NCBI RefSeq assembly: GCF_003431975.1
Contig: NZ_CP027116.1
Location: forward strand, 3,534,001 to 3,598,000
Direction: 5' to 3'
DNA from: Bacillus pumilus
Lineage (GTDB): Bacteria; Bacillota; Bacilli; Bacillales; Bacillaceae
DNA length: 64,000 bases
Both the position numbers and the translations under genes were made by a program. This document shows, in pieces, positions 11,950 through 23,689 of the stretch; position 1 is the stretch's first letter, and each line of letters begins with the position of its first letter. The notes beneath the pieces are model-generated. The model was given only the letters and a program-made list of their open reading frames with translations, was not told the DNA's origin and made no database searches.

Positions 11950-11964
11950 TCATTTACGTGAAAA

Positions 11965-11991
11965 GAGAGAAAAAGAGAATCTTTTTCTCTC
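11965..11991 (-). other. Hairpin between atpA and atpG
   Basis: Perfect 11-bp stem GAGAGAAAAAG / CTTTTTCTCTC, 5-base loop, followed on the minus strand by TTTTC. It sits in the only sizeable gap among the F1 genes. It could cause partial termination or mark an mRNA processing point between atpHA and atpGDC. Confidence 0.55.
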
Positions 11992-12005
11992 GGAAAGATT
12001 ACTAA

Positions 12006-14072
<2,067 letters not shown>

Positions 14073-14076
<4 letters not shown>

Positions 14077-14594
14077 CGGCTTTCGCCTGCCTCTTTAAGA
14101 TACTCTTGAATCAATTTCTCTTGTGCTTGCTCATCAAGTTCTTTTTCAATCACTTTAGATGCAATCAGCACAGATAGTGATGCAACCTGCTCACGCAGTG
14201 CAGCCACAGCTTGTTCTTTTTCTTTGACGATTTCAGTTCTAGCAGACTCTTTCAAGCGCTCTGATTCTTGACGCGCTGCTTGAATGATGTCTTCTTTTTG
14301 TTTCTCACCAATTTTTTTCGCATTTTCGATAAGTGTATGTGATTCTTCGCGTGCTTCTTTCAATAAGACACGTTGTTCTTCAAGAAGCTTTTCAGCTTGA
14401 ACGTGCTTTTGTTCAGCACTTGAAATTTCATTTCCTATATAATCTTCACGCTGCTTCATAATACCTAATAAAGGTTTAAGCGCAAATTTCTTTAAAAGTG
14501 CAAGCAGGATGAGCATAGCGATAAGCTGGAATAACATATCCCCGGCGTTGAAACTTAAGCCACCTGCTCCTAAAACCACTGGTAACTGAGACAT
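14073..14594 (-). CDS. atpF: F1Fo ATP synthase b subunit
   Basis: 173 residues: one transmembrane helix (~residues 20-38, [18 protein letters not shown]) and a long, highly charged coiled coil ([20 protein letters not shown]) that dimerises to form the peripheral stalk. Stop overlaps atpH start. Length is family-typical. Confidence 0.96.
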
Positions 14595-14648
14595 TTAGTA
14601 CGGCAACTCCCTTCTTTAAATAATATGTTAAGAAACAAAACATAAAGG

Positions 14649-14685
14649 AATGGCGAAGTTTCGAACTAATCTGATCTTCGCCATT
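14649..14685 (-). other. Intercistronic hairpin after atpE
   Basis: Perfect 10-bp stem AATGGCGAAG / CTTCGCCATT with a 17-base loop, in the 120-base gap between atpE and atpF. There is no U-run, so it is more likely an mRNA stabiliser or processing signal than a terminator. It would protect the atpE-containing upstream mRNA, fitting the need for about ten c subunits per enzyme. Confidence 0.55.
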
Positions 14686-14714
14686 AAAATTCATATTAGA
14701 ACGCTTCTCACATA

Positions 14715-14942
<228 letters not shown>

Positions 14943-14975
14943 TTAAAATAACGTCCTTTTTGGACTCTCAATTTT

Positions 14976-16097
<1,122 letters not shown>

Positions 16098-16101
<4 letters not shown>

Positions 16102-16208
16102 TCATCTGACTCCCGATGAAAAATATTGTAAAAAAGGTGATAAATGGTGATGAAAACTGCGTAGAAGACGCTTATGATAAGCCGCCCTGTTCGAAAAAAA
16201 TCAATCAC
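16098..16208 (-). CDS. Possible 36-aa membrane peptide coupled to atpI
   Basis: GTG-initiated ORF MIDFFRTGRLIISVFYAVFI followed by TIYHLFYNIFHRESDE. It has one hydrophobic helix and a charged tail. Its TGA overlaps the atpI ATG in the ATGA manner used elsewhere in this operon (atpF/atpH), which supports translation. Against it, no good ribosome site precedes the GTG. The position matches that of the unrelated small AtpZ of some alkaliphilic bacilli, but I see no sequence similarity. Confidence 0.4.
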
Positions 16209-16213
16209 CCATC

Positions 16214-16235
16214 AGTCTAATTGCACAATCAGACT
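16214..16235 (-). other. Small hairpin in the atp leader
   Basis: AGTCTGATT / AATTAGACT (one G-U pair) with a 4-base loop, ending six bases before the GTG of the possible 36-codon ORF. It could mask or expose that start. Confidence 0.35.
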
Positions 16236-16279
16236 TGAAATCTAAAGATCTATGGGATGTTGCTTCATTCGCTGTTACA

Positions 16280-16300
16280 AACCCTGATAATTAAAGGGTT
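16280..16300 (-). other. Second hairpin in the atp leader
   Basis: AACCCT / AGGGTT stem with a 9-base loop in the ~250-base untranslated leader between the predicted promoter and atpI. No U-run, so not an obvious attenuator. Confidence 0.3.
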
Positions 16301-16360
16301 CACAATGAGGATTAGTAGAGTGCTATAGGCTATGAAAACCTTACCATAATACCCTCGTTT

Positions 16361-16389
16361 AGCATACAATAGCGTCTATGATGTGTCAA
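16361..16389 (-). promoter_or_regulatory. Predicted sigma-A promoter of the atp operon
   Basis: On the minus strand a perfect TTGACA, 17-base spacer and TATGCT. It gives a leader of about 250 bases before atpI. No other promoter of this quality is visible in the gap of 660 bases between upp and atpI. Confidence 0.75.
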
Positions 16390-16551
16390 TCCGTTGAAAG
16401 TTAAAAAACTTTTCTATAATGATAGAGCACACAAAATGTTCACAATTTCATCAAACTTTAGGAGACACGTGACATTCATTGAAAAAAACAGCTAATGTTC
16501 AGTATACATTGATTTTTCTAAGAACGATATCAACCGTTTGTCATATATTTC

Positions 16552-16585
16552 AAAAAAGCCCACATGCACGTTTGCATGTGGGCTT
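16552..16585 (-). terminator. Intrinsic terminator downstream of upp
   Basis: Perfect 13-bp stem AAGCCCACATGCA / TGCATGTGGGCTT, 4-base loop, six U on the minus strand. It lies about 180 bases after the upp stop and would end upp transcripts before the atp promoter. Confidence 0.8.
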
Positions 16586-16595
16586 CAGATTGTTG

Positions 16596-16632
16596 ACAAA
16601 GGGCTAAAATGATGTTTATTTTAGCCCTTTGT
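16596..16632. repeat. 14-bp perfect inverted repeat
   Basis: ACAAAGGGCTAAAA / TTTTAGCCCTTTGT with a 9-base spacer, next to the upp terminator and to the larger inverted repeat at 16639-16762. Probably part of the same structured intergenic element. Confidence 0.6.
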
Positions 16633-16638
16633 CTTCTT

Positions 16639-16762
16639 TTCAGCGTGATAGAAAACCTTTGCATTCTAGGAAGGACGAGCACCGGAACGGAGCGAATTTG
16701 ACATTCGTGAGTACCGGCGCGCAGGACTGACAAAGAATGCGAGGGTTTGTCTACATGCTGAA
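16639..16762. repeat. Long imperfect inverted repeat, possible dispersed intergenic element
   Basis: The ends TTCAGCGTGATAGAAAACC... and ...GGGTTTGTCTACATGCTGAA are imperfect inverted copies of ~29 bases, both containing GCATTC/GAATGC. The interior has a second level of pairing (CGAAT / ATTCG; ACCGG / CCGGT). The element starts 7 bases after the upp stop, has no ORF, and is GC-richer than its surroundings. It resembles a structured RNA or a MITE-like repeat; I cannot name it. Confidence 0.5.
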
Positions 16763-16768
16763 GCGTGT

Positions 16769-17398
16769 TTATTTCGTTCCATACATACGGTCACCTGCAT
16801 CACCAAGACCTGGGATGATGTAACCTTTTTCGTTTAATTTCTCATCTAATGCTGCAATGTAAATATCAACATCTGGATGATGTTTTTGCATTTCTTCTAC
16901 ACCTTCAGGCGCAGCAATGAGACACATGAAGCGAATGTTTTTCGCACCACGTTTTTTCAAGCTGTTTAATGCTTCGACTGCTGAACCGCCAGTTGCAAGC
17001 ATTGGATCTACTACGATAAATTCACGCTCTTCTACATCAGATGGAAGCTTCACATAGTATTCAACAGGCTTTAATGTTTTCGGATCACGGTATAAACCGA
17101 CATGTCCCACTTTAGCAGCTGGAATGAGTTTCAAAATCCCGTCCACCATACCAAGACCTGCTCTTAAAATCGGCACAACACCGAGTTTCTTACCAGAGAT
17201 CACATTTGATTTAGCTACTTGTACAGGTGTTTCTACATCTACCTCTTCAAGCGGTAAGTCTCTTGTGATTTCAAATGCCATTAATGTTGCGACTTCATCC
17301 ACTAGCTCTCTAAATTCTTTTGTTCCTGTATGAACGTCACGAATATATGTAAGTTTGTGCTGAATAAGCGGGTGATCAAATACATAAACCTTTGCCAT
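16769..17398 (-). CDS. upp: Uracil phosphoribosyltransferase
   Basis: 209 residues, type I phosphoribosyltransferase; makes UMP from uracil and PRPP in pyrimidine salvage. PRPP-binding loop [20 protein letters not shown] and the C-terminal uracil site [17 protein letters not shown] are intact. N-terminus [20 protein letters not shown] is standard. Follows glyA with a terminator between them. Confidence 0.98.
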   Translation of the reverse strand: MAKVYVFDHPLIQHKLTYIRDVHTGTKEFRELVDEVATLMAFEITRDLPLEEVDVETPVQVAKSNVISGKKLGVVPILRAGLGMVDGILKLIPAAKVGHVGLYRDPKTLKPVEYYVKLPSDVEEREFIVVDPMLATGGSAVEALNSLKKRGAKNIRFMCLIAAPEGVEEMQKHHPDVDIYIAALDEKLNEKGYIIPGLGDAGDRMYGTK

Positions 17399-17501
17399 TG
17401 CTTGCTACAACTCCTTTTCTGTCATCTTCCGGTGAACTTTGCACACTTCCTACAATTCTACATAAAAAGACATCATCTTTCAATATGATTCGCAAATCCT
17501 A

Positions 17502-17538
17502 CAAAAAAAACCCACATGCCAAAAATAGGCAAATGGGT
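17502..17538 (-). terminator. Intrinsic terminator of glyA
   Basis: ACCCATTTGCC / GGCATGTGGGT arms (two internal mismatches), 7-base loop and eight U on the minus strand, 8 bases after the glyA stop. Confidence 0.7.
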
Positions 17539-17545
17539 CTGCTTC

Positions 17546-18793
17546 TTAATAATCTAATTCATTATATAGAGGGAAGCGGGCAGTTAGATCAGATACACGT
17601 TTTTTCGCTTCTTCTAATTTCGCTTCATCTTCATGATGTTTTAGAGCAAGCGCAATAATGGAACCGACTTCTTTCATCGCCTCTTGATCGAATCCACGGC
17701 TCGTCACTGCTGCTGTACCTACACGTACGCCACTTGTGACAAAAGGTTTCTCTGGATCATAAGGGATCGCATTTTTGTTCACTGTAATACCGATTTCATC
17801 AAGAACATTTTCTGCAATTTTTCCTGTGATGCCAAGAGAACGCAAGTCGATGAGAACAAGATGGTTATCTGTTCCACCAGAAACAAGCTGAATATCTTCA
17901 GACAAAAGTGTGTCAGCTAGCTGCTTTGCATTATCAATGACGTTTTGTGCATATGCTTTGAAATCTCCGTTCAATACTTCACCGAAAGAAACAGCTTTTG
18001 CAGAGATCACATGCATCAGTGGTCCACCTTGAATACCCGGGAAGATCGATTTGTCGATCTTTTTACCAAACTCTTCACGACATAGGATCATTCCACCGCG
18101 AGGTCCGCGCAAAGTTTTGTGAGTTGTCGTTGTCACAAAGTCTGCATAAGGAACTGGGTTTGGATGAAGACCTGCTGCAACAAGACCCGCAATGTGAGCC
18201 ATGTCGACCATAAAGTAAGCACCGACCTCATCAGCAATCTCACGGAACTTTTTGAAATCAATTTGACGTGGGTATGCACTTGCACCCGCAACGATTAGCT
18301 TCGGCTTATGCTCACGTGCTTTTTCAAGTACATCTTGATAGTCAATATGCTGAGTTTCTTTATCAACACCATATTCTACAAAGTTGTACTGTACACCACT
18401 AAAGTTGACAGGGCTTCCGTGTGTTAAATGCCCACCATGTGATAAGTTCATGCCTAACACAGTATCGCCATGCTCAAGAATGGTAAAGTATACGGCCATA
18501 TTCGCTTGAGCACCTGAGTGAGGCTGTACGTTCACATACTCAGCGCCAAAAATTTCTTTTGCGCGGTCACGTGCGATATCTTCTACAACGTCTACATGTT
18601 CACAGCCGCCATAGTAGCGTTTTCCAGGGTAGCCCTCTGCATATTTGTTTGTTAAAACAGAGCCCTGTGCTTCCATGACTGCTTCGCTTACGAAGTTTTC
18701 TGATGCAATTAATTCGATTTTGTCCTGCTGGCGTTTCCGCTCTAGTTGAATTGCCTTGAATACTTGTGCGTCTTGCTCAGGTAAATGTTTCAT
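17546..18793 (-). CDS. glyA: Serine hydroxymethyltransferase
   Basis: 415 residues from the ATG at 18793 ([15 protein letters not shown]) with GGAGAGG upstream; the longer frame is not coding. PLP enzyme interconverting serine and glycine with tetrahydrofolate; the lysine that binds PLP is in [30 protein letters not shown] and the C-terminal [14 protein letters not shown] are intact. Length matches B. subtilis GlyA. A good promoter and a PurR-box-like sequence lie upstream. Confidence 0.98.
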   Translation of the reverse strand: MKHLPEQDAQVFKAIQLERKRQQDKIELIASENFVSEAVMEAQGSVLTNKYAEGYPGKRYYGGCEHVDVVEDIARDRAKEIFGAEYVNVQPHSGAQANMAVYFTILEHGDTVLGMNLSHGGHLTHGSPVNFSGVQYNFVEYGVDKETQHIDYQDVLEKAREHKPKLIVAGASAYPRQIDFKKFREIADEVGAYFMVDMAHIAGLVAAGLHPNPVPYADFVTTTTHKTLRGPRGGMILCREEFGKKIDKSIFPGIQGGPLMHVISAKAVSFGEVLNGDFKAYAQNVIDNAKQLADTLLSEDIQLVSGGTDNHLVLIDLRSLGITGKIAENVLDEIGITVNKNAIPYDPEKPFVTSGVRVGTAAVTSRGFDQEAMKEVGSIIALALKHHEDEAKLEEAKKRVSDLTARFPLYNELDY

Positions 18794-18841
18794 CAGCGAA
18801 ATCCTCTCCAATCTATTTCCATTCGATGTTTTCACCATCTC

Positions 18842-18871
18842 ATTGTACACGGTTTTTGAGTGAAATGTAAA
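18842..18871 (-). promoter_or_regulatory. Predicted sigma-A promoter of glyA
   Basis: TTTACA, 18-base spacer, TACAAT on the minus strand, ending 48 bases before the glyA ATG. Confidence 0.65.
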
Positions 18872-18904
18872 AGTTTTTTTGGAAAAACGACTTCTTTTTT
18901 GCGA

Positions 18905-18917
18905 AAAACCGAATATT
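18905..18917 (+). promoter_or_regulatory. PurBox-like sequence upstream of glyA
   Basis: AAAACCGAATATT matches the B. subtilis PurR half-site pattern AWWWCCGAACWWT at 12 of 13 positions. It lies about 35 bases upstream of the glyA -35 element. glyA is a PurR-regulon gene in B. subtilis. I did not find a convincing second, oppositely oriented box at the expected ~17-base spacing. Confidence 0.4.
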
Positions 18918-18967
18918 TAAGTGGTGAAACGTCTCTATCATTCAACATTATATTAGAAATATATCAT

Positions 18968-19507
18968 CTATGATCTCGTATAAACCGCTCGTTCTCCGCC
19001 AATCAGCTTCGGACGCGTTTTCGCGAACGTCACATGTGCTTGTCCTAATTGATGATGACTCAGGCGGACAGGCACAGCAACTCTCTTTAGATGCATCCCA
19101 ATCAATGTATCACCGATATCGATTCCAGCATGCGCCTCGATGGATTCAACTAACACAGGATGTTCCATCTGCTGATACGCATGAGCTGCCATCGAACCAC
19201 CCGCCTTTCGGACAGGTACTGCCGCGACAATCTCGAGGTTAAGACGGTATGCCACTTCTTCTTCCACCACAAGCGCACGATTTAGATGCTCACAACACTG
19301 GAAAGCGAGCTCAATACCGATCTCTCGTCTCAGCTGATCCAATTCTTGATAGATGGACGCAGCAATTTGCTCACTTCCTGCTGTCCCAATATGCTCCCCA
19401 GCCACTTCCGATGTACTGCAGCCAATGACTAAAATTTGCCCTGCACGCAGTTCGACCACTTGATGAAACTCTTTTAACATTTTAAGCCAATCTTGACCAA
19501 TGTTCAT
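18968..19507 (-). CDS. ywlG: UPF0340 family protein YwlG
   Basis: 179 residues of the conserved TIGR01440/UPF0340 family ([62 protein letters not shown]). Soluble, no known activity. Lies 12 bases downstream of ywlF and in the same order as in B. subtilis, so probably in one operon with ywlF. Confidence 0.9.
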   Translation of the reverse strand: MNIGQDWLKMLKEFHQVVELRAGQILVIGCSTSEVAGEHIGTAGSEQIAASIYQELDQLRREIGIELAFQCCEHLNRALVVEEEVAYRLNLEIVAAVPVRKAGGSMAAHAYQQMEHPVLVESIEAHAGIDIGDTLIGMHLKRVAVPVRLSHHQLGQAHVTFAKTRPKLIGGERAVYTRS

Positions 19508-19519
19508 ATTAAGCGCTCC

Positions 19520-19969
19520 TTACAGGTGCTTTTCTTCGTAATCAGCGATTTTACCAATCCGAACAGCATGTCGTCCAGCCGTAAATTCTGTTGTCAGCCA
19601 AATGTGTGCAATCTCACGTGCTAATCCAGGACCAATGACTCGCTCGCCCATCGCAAGGACGTTCGTATCATTATGTTCTCTTGTCGCCTTCGCACTAAAT
19701 GTATCATGCGCCAGCGCACAGCGAATTCCTTTCACTTTGTTTGCTGAAATACTCATGCCGATACCTGTCCCACAAATTAAAATGCCGCGGTCTACTTCTC
19801 CGCTTACCACCATATTGGCTACAGGAAAAGCATAATCTGGGTAGTCTACAGAGCCTGATCCACATTCACAACCCATATCAATGTATTCAATCTTCAATTC
19901 ATCCATCAATTGTTTGATTTCTTCACGAATATTCGTTCCGCCGTGATCGGATGCAATAGCTACTTTCAT
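19520..19969 (-). CDS. ywlF: RpiB/LacAB-family sugar-phosphate isomerase YwlF
   Basis: 149 residues; N-terminal phosphate site ASDHGGTNIREEIK, catalytic cysteine in GILICGTGIGMSISANK and HDTFSAKATREHNDTNVLAMG. Family enzymes interconvert ribose-5-phosphate and ribulose-5-phosphate (RpiB) or related sugar phosphates. The only ribose-5-phosphate isomerase candidate in this window. AGGAGG precedes the ATG. Confidence 0.92.
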   Translation of the reverse strand: MKVAIASDHGGTNIREEIKQLMDELKIEYIDMGCECGSGSVDYPDYAFPVANMVVSGEVDRGILICGTGIGMSISANKVKGIRCALAHDTFSAKATREHNDTNVLAMGERVIGPGLAREIAHIWLTTEFTAGRHAVRIGKIADYEEKHL

Positions 19970-20073
19970 CGGGCAATTCCTCCTAAGGGTGAGTTGATCT
20001 GTCTTGTCTTACATTTCTTCTTTATTTACAGTTATATTTTAACCTCTGCCTAGTCATTTGCAAACAAAAGCAG

Positions 20074-20098
20074 AAAAAACCGTTAGTGCAACGGTTTT
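20074..20098 (-). terminator. Intrinsic terminator of ywlE
   Basis: AAAACCGTT / AACGGTTTT, 5-base loop, then TTCTGC on the minus strand, 12 bases after the ywlE stop. Confidence 0.75.
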
Positions 20099-20110
20099 AC
20101 AAGTTGTCCA

Positions 20111-20569
20111 CTATAAGGATGTGAAATCCTTTTTCAATTTCTCAACCAGCTGATGTAACAATGCTTCTAGTTCATCACGTGTTTCCTGATAAACAGACAG
20201 GCTTCCTCCAAACGGATCGGATACATCGCCTTCTCTTCCTGTTGCAAATTCTTTTAGAGTGAAGACCTTGTCTTTTACATGAGCATATTGCTCCACAATC
20301 AACTGCTTATGCTGAATCGTCATGGTGAAAACATAATCAGCTTCATGAAGAAGATCCTCTGTCAGTTTAGAAGATGAGTGATTCAGCGGAATGCTTTTCT
20401 CAAATAATGCTTCGACCGCTTGAGGAGAAGCCTTCCCAGCATCTGAGGCAAATATGCCTGCTGATTTAACAGTGACCACTAAACCTTTTTCATGTGCAAT
20501 TGAAGCAAAAAGGGCTTGAGCCATCGGACTTCTGCATGTATTTCCCGTACAAACAAATAAGATTTTCAT
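20111..20569 (-). CDS. ywlE: Protein-arginine phosphatase YwlE
   Basis: 152 residues from the ATG at 20569 (AAAGGAGG upstream), low-molecular-weight protein tyrosine phosphatase fold. The P-loop is FVCTGNTCRSPMA: nucleophile Cys7, Arg13, and Thr11 which in B. subtilis YwlE gives specificity for phospho-arginine. The general acid aspartate is in SDPFGGS. It removes phosphoarginine marks made by McsB, countering ClpCP targeting. Confidence 0.94.
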   Translation of the reverse strand: MKILFVCTGNTCRSPMAQALFASIAHEKGLVVTVKSAGIFASDAGKASPQAVEALFEKSIPLNHSSSKLTEDLLHEADYVFTMTIQHKQLIVEQYAHVKDKVFTLKEFATGREGDVSDPFGGSLSVYQETRDELEALLHQLVEKLKKDFTSL

Positions 20570-20632
20570 CTTTCGCCCTCCTTTTCTTCTATTATATAGC
20601 ATTTCATTCTACATGTTATGTAAGGAGACTGG

Positions 20633-21187
20633 CTAGAGCGGAAATAATAATTTAATACCAAAGGCTAGTAAAATGATTCCGCCAAGCGCCCCGCTATATG
20701 ACCCACCCCATGATCGCACTTGTTTACCGAGCAATAATCCAAGCCATGTGAGGATCATACTAAAAAAGCCAAACAATAAAATGGTCATCCACACGTGAGA
20801 ACCGTAAATGCCGAGGCTTAAACCAACGGAAAAACTGTCTAAACTGACACTTGTAGCAAAAAGCATAAGACCAGCCCCAACAGGTGCAATAAATGGTTTA
20901 TCCTCTTTGCGGATAGACGCAACGATCATTTGCAGCCCCAGCACCAACAGTAGCGCCCCGCCGATATAGGTGGCAAGGAGCCCGAGCCAGCCTGATAATA
21001 GCTGACCTGTCAGCATACCAAAAAGCGGCATAAACATATGAAATATCCCAATGACAAGTCCAATATAAATCATTTGGCGGAACTTCAGCTGAATCATTCC
21101 CATGCCAAGTCCAACCGAAAAAGCATCCATCCCCAGTGCAAAAGCCATGATGCTGAGAGTCAGCAATTCGCCAGCTAGCTCGTTCAT
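20633..21187 (-). CDS. mntP: Manganese efflux pump MntP
   Basis: 184 residues from the ATG at 21187 (GGGGG upstream), six transmembrane helices. Two repeats of the MntP signature: [17 protein letters not shown] and [17 protein letters not shown], whose aspartates bind Mn2+. In B. subtilis this is ywlD. No yybP-ykoY-type riboswitch is evident upstream, since ywlC ends only 60 bases away. Confidence 0.9.
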   Translation of the reverse strand: MNELAGELLTLSIMAFALGMDAFSVGLGMGMIQLKFRQMIYIGLVIGIFHMFMPLFGMLTGQLLSGWLGLLATYIGGALLLVLGLQMIVASIRKEDKPFIAPVGAGLMLFATSVSLDSFSVGLSLGIYGSHVWMTILLFGFFSMILTWLGLLLGKQVRSWGGSYSGALGGIILLAFGIKLLFPL

Positions 21188-21247
21188 GTACATCCCCCTT
21201 GGACACGCATTCTCCTTTAACCTATGTTTGTCCAAGTAGGGTTAGAA

Positions 21248-22303
21248 CTATTTGAGCGAAGAGAGAGTGCGCCCTCCTGCCGCTTTTTGCAGACGGTTCA
21301 TAATCGCTGAACCCACTCCCTGCTCTGAAAAGGCTTCTGAAATGATGACTTCTACATCTGTCTCATCAAATTGCCTTAGTACACGATATAAGTTTGCCGC
21401 AATCGTTTCAGGTCTTTCTCTCCATCCACAGCTGTATACGACATCTGCCGTAAACAACGATTTCTTCTCTTCTGTTGTGAGCACGCCAACTTTTAAACCT
21501 TCAGCCTGATATGTCTGAATGTGACGCTGCATCTCTTCATCACTTCCAAAATAGAGATACATTTGAGCTTCAGGTGCATAGTGTGTATATTTCATTCCTG
21601 GCGATACAGGCGCTTCGTCCTTTTTTGTCAGCCCCGGGTCGATGTCGACCGTTCCCACGACCTCTTCCAAGGCTTCTTTTGTAATGCCACCCGGCCTTAG
21701 AATGACTGGAATTTCGCCGACACAGGATACAACCGTTGATTCAACGCCAATTCCAGTTGAACCGCCATCAACAATGCCAGCAATTCTTCCATCGAGATCA
21801 CTCGCTACATGGTTAGCTAGTGTTGGTGATGGTTTACCTGAACGGTTGGCACTTGGTGCAGCAATCGGCAAACCTGCCGCTCGGATCAGTTCAAGCGCAA
21901 TCGGATGGTCAGGCATTCTCACACCAACTGTGGATAAACCTGCCGTGACCTGCTTTGATAAAGTGCCAGGCTTACATGGAAGAACAATGGTTAAAGCGCC
22001 TGGCCAAAAGGCATCCATCAATGCCTTTGCTTTTTCGCTTTCTATTTGTGCAAATTCATGAAGCTGCTCAACCTCCGCAATGTGAACAATCAATGGATTA
22101 TCACTTGGACGCCCTTTCGCTTCATAAATTTTCATGACAGCTTCTGTCTCTTTCGCATTAGCCCCTAGTCCGTAAACAGTCTCTGTCGGAAAGGCGACCA
22201 CTTCGTTTTGCTGCAATAACAACGCTGCCTGTTCAATTTGTGGATAGTATGTGGATAAATCCTTTTCTAAATCCACAGACCATCTTTTTGTATTTAACAT
22301 CAT
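21248..22303 (-). CDS. ywlC: L-threonylcarbamoyladenylate synthase YwlC
   Basis: 351 residues: N-terminal Sua5/YrdC domain (NEVVAFPTETVYGLGANAKE, KRSGKPSPT-like region) and a C-terminal Sua5 domain (residues ~220-345). It makes threonylcarbamoyl-AMP from threonine, bicarbonate and ATP for tRNA t6A37 synthesis. Two ATGs (22303, 22300) share an AAGGAG site. The start of the gene and the gap before it hold a cluster of DnaA boxes. Confidence 0.95.
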   Translation of the reverse strand: MMLNTKRWSVDLEKDLSTYYPQIEQAALLLQQNEVVAFPTETVYGLGANAKETEAVMKIYEAKGRPSDNPLIVHIAEVEQLHEFAQIESEKAKALMDAFWPGALTIVLPCKPGTLSKQVTAGLSTVGVRMPDHPIALELIRAAGLPIAAPSANRSGKPSPTLANHVASDLDGRIAGIVDGGSTGIGVESTVVSCVGEIPVILRPGGITKEALEEVVGTVDIDPGLTKKDEAPVSPGMKYTHYAPEAQMYLYFGSDEEMQRHIQTYQAEGLKVGVLTTEEKKSLFTADVVYSCGWRERPETIAANLYRVLRQFDETDVEVIISEAFSEQGVGSAIMNRLQKAAGGRTLSSLK

Positions 22304-22445
22304 ACAAACTCCTTTTAAAAAAGATAAAACTGTTGATATATCTCAATTATCCTTTTGAAAGTATAAAAGATGATGATCAATAAAACAAGCGTTGTCCACA
22401 ATTTGTGGATAACACTTGTTTAACAGTGGATAAGTATGTGTATAA
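22239..22445. promoter_or_regulatory. DnaA-box cluster at ywlC
   Basis: Six sites matching TTATNCACA with at most one mismatch in 207 bases: 22239-22247 (one mismatch), 22250-22258 (perfect), 22392-22400 (opposite strand, one mismatch), 22404-22412 (perfect), 22425-22433 (one mismatch), 22437-22445 (TTATACACA, perfect). Such density is far above chance. From memory, ywlC is one of the chromosomal DnaA-binding clusters outside oriC in B. subtilis, where such clusters dampen replication initiation. Confidence 0.8.
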
Positions 22446-22461
22446 GTCCAGTATGTTTTGA

Positions 22462-22905
22462 TTAAATGCCTTTTTTTTGAAGAACCACGGCCTGTCCTTT
22501 CCCTAATGTCTCCTTTGCATGAGCGGATACCCACATGCTTTCTGGGATGTCCTCTAAAGGCGTGAAGCCCATCAAAGCCAAAAAGTCATGTGAGGAGGAA
22601 TGGTTTGAGACGACATAAAAAGTATCCACACCTATTTTCCCTCCAAGTGTTTGCACACTTTGGAACAAAGACACAATATGACCTTGACCTAGTTTATCTG
22701 ATATGACAAGGGAGCGCAGCAACCCCTCTTGTTCACTGAGCTGTTCAAGACCTAAGCACCCTGCCAGCTGACCGTCTGCATCTTCCATGACAACAAATGT
22801 CGTACGCGAAGCAAGCGTAACGCCGCCTTTCGCTTGTCCCTTTTCAAGAAAAGCATTGATCGCTGGGATATCTTCTTCTGTTGCAATTCTTAATTGATAA
22901 TACAT
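22462..22905 (-). CDS. ywlB: GNAT-family acetyltransferase YwlB
   Basis: 147 residues with the GNAT fold: YQLRIATEEDIPAINAFLE at the N-terminus, TFVVMEDADGQLAGCLGLEQ, then RSLVISDKLGQGHIVSLF as the acetyl-CoA loop, and the C-terminal HDFLALMGFTPL. Substrate unknown. It keeps the B. subtilis place between spoIIR and ywlC. Confidence 0.88.
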   Translation of the reverse strand: MYYQLRIATEEDIPAINAFLEKGQAKGGVTLASRTTFVVMEDADGQLAGCLGLEQLSEQEGLLRSLVISDKLGQGHIVSLFQSVQTLGGKIGVDTFYVVSNHSSSHDFLALMGFTPLEDIPESMWVSAHAKETLGKGQAVVLQKKGI

Positions 22906-22968
22906 GCTTTCACCTCTTTTTAATCTCTTACTTCAACTCTATGAGGCAAAAACAGATTTATACCTTTT

Positions 22969-23622
22969 TTAAGAGAAAAGACTAGAGACCCATTCGAACA
23001 AAAAGAATTTCACTTCACCAGTCTCTTCTTCCTCGTCTTTCACCACTTCATTGACAGACTCATTTGTTTTCTGCGCAGTCACTTGGTCATCATCTCCCTC
23101 TGGCGACGCGATGGCTTCTCCATTTGAAAAGTCGATAAAGCAAAGCGGCGGGAATAATACACACCACCAATTGGCTCCATCCCCTTCACCGAGCGTTATT
23201 AAAATGGCTTCATATTTCCCGGCAGGATAGACGAAGTTCCCATAAAGCTTTGTTGGAAATGAGGCTTTTTGAAAGCTGACTGATACGGATTGATCAATGT
23301 GCTGTTCTTTTAATTTCTCTTTGGCGATACGATTGATTTCTGGCAGTTTTGATCGAACAACACGTCTAGCTTCTTCAATGGATGTGAGGTCTTTGACCCA
23401 TTCCGTCATATTGGCATTCACCTCGTCGCGAATGCTTCTTTTGACATCCTGATCTGCTGAACGATCACTGTTTGCTAAAATGCGTAAACGGATTGCTTCA
23501 TCCGGTATCACAACAGGCTGATCTGCTGAAGCAGTCGCCGTCTCTTCCCTGCCAAGGTTTGCAAAAGCACCGCATAATAATAGAAACATATAAAGACAAA
23601 TCATCATTTTATTTTTAAACAT
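22969..23622 (-). CDS. spoIIR: Stage II sporulation protein R
   Basis: 217 residues with a signal peptide (~residues 1-32) and the SpoIIR domain (PDEAIRLRILANSDRSADQD, DGANWWCVLFPPLCFID). It is made in the forespore, secreted into the septal space and triggers SpoIIGA to process pro-sigma-E in the mother cell. The C-terminal ~45 residues are acidic and ill conserved. A near-perfect sigma-F promoter lies 35-65 bases upstream. Confidence 0.95.
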   Translation of the reverse strand: MFKNKMMICLYMFLLLCGAFANLGREETATASADQPVVIPDEAIRLRILANSDRSADQDVKRSIRDEVNANMTEWVKDLTSIEEARRVVRSKLPEINRIAKEKLKEQHIDQSVSVSFQKASFPTKLYGNFVYPAGKYEAILITLGEGDGANWWCVLFPPLCFIDFSNGEAIASPEGDDDQVTAQKTNESVNEVVKDEEEETGEVKFFLFEWVSSLFS

Positions 23623-23657
23623 GATGTGTTCCCCCCACTTTTTCTCTTCGTTACAAA

Positions 23658-23687
23658 CATTGTGTCCAGGAAACCCATCTTATAAAC
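23658..23687 (-). promoter_or_regulatory. Predicted sigma-F promoter of spoIIR
   Basis: GTTTA, 15-base spacer, GGACACAATG on the minus strand; this fits the forespore sigma-F pattern GYWTA-N15-GGNNANANTR at every constrained position. It matches the known forespore expression of spoIIR. Confidence 0.75.
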
Positions 23688-23689
23688 AG

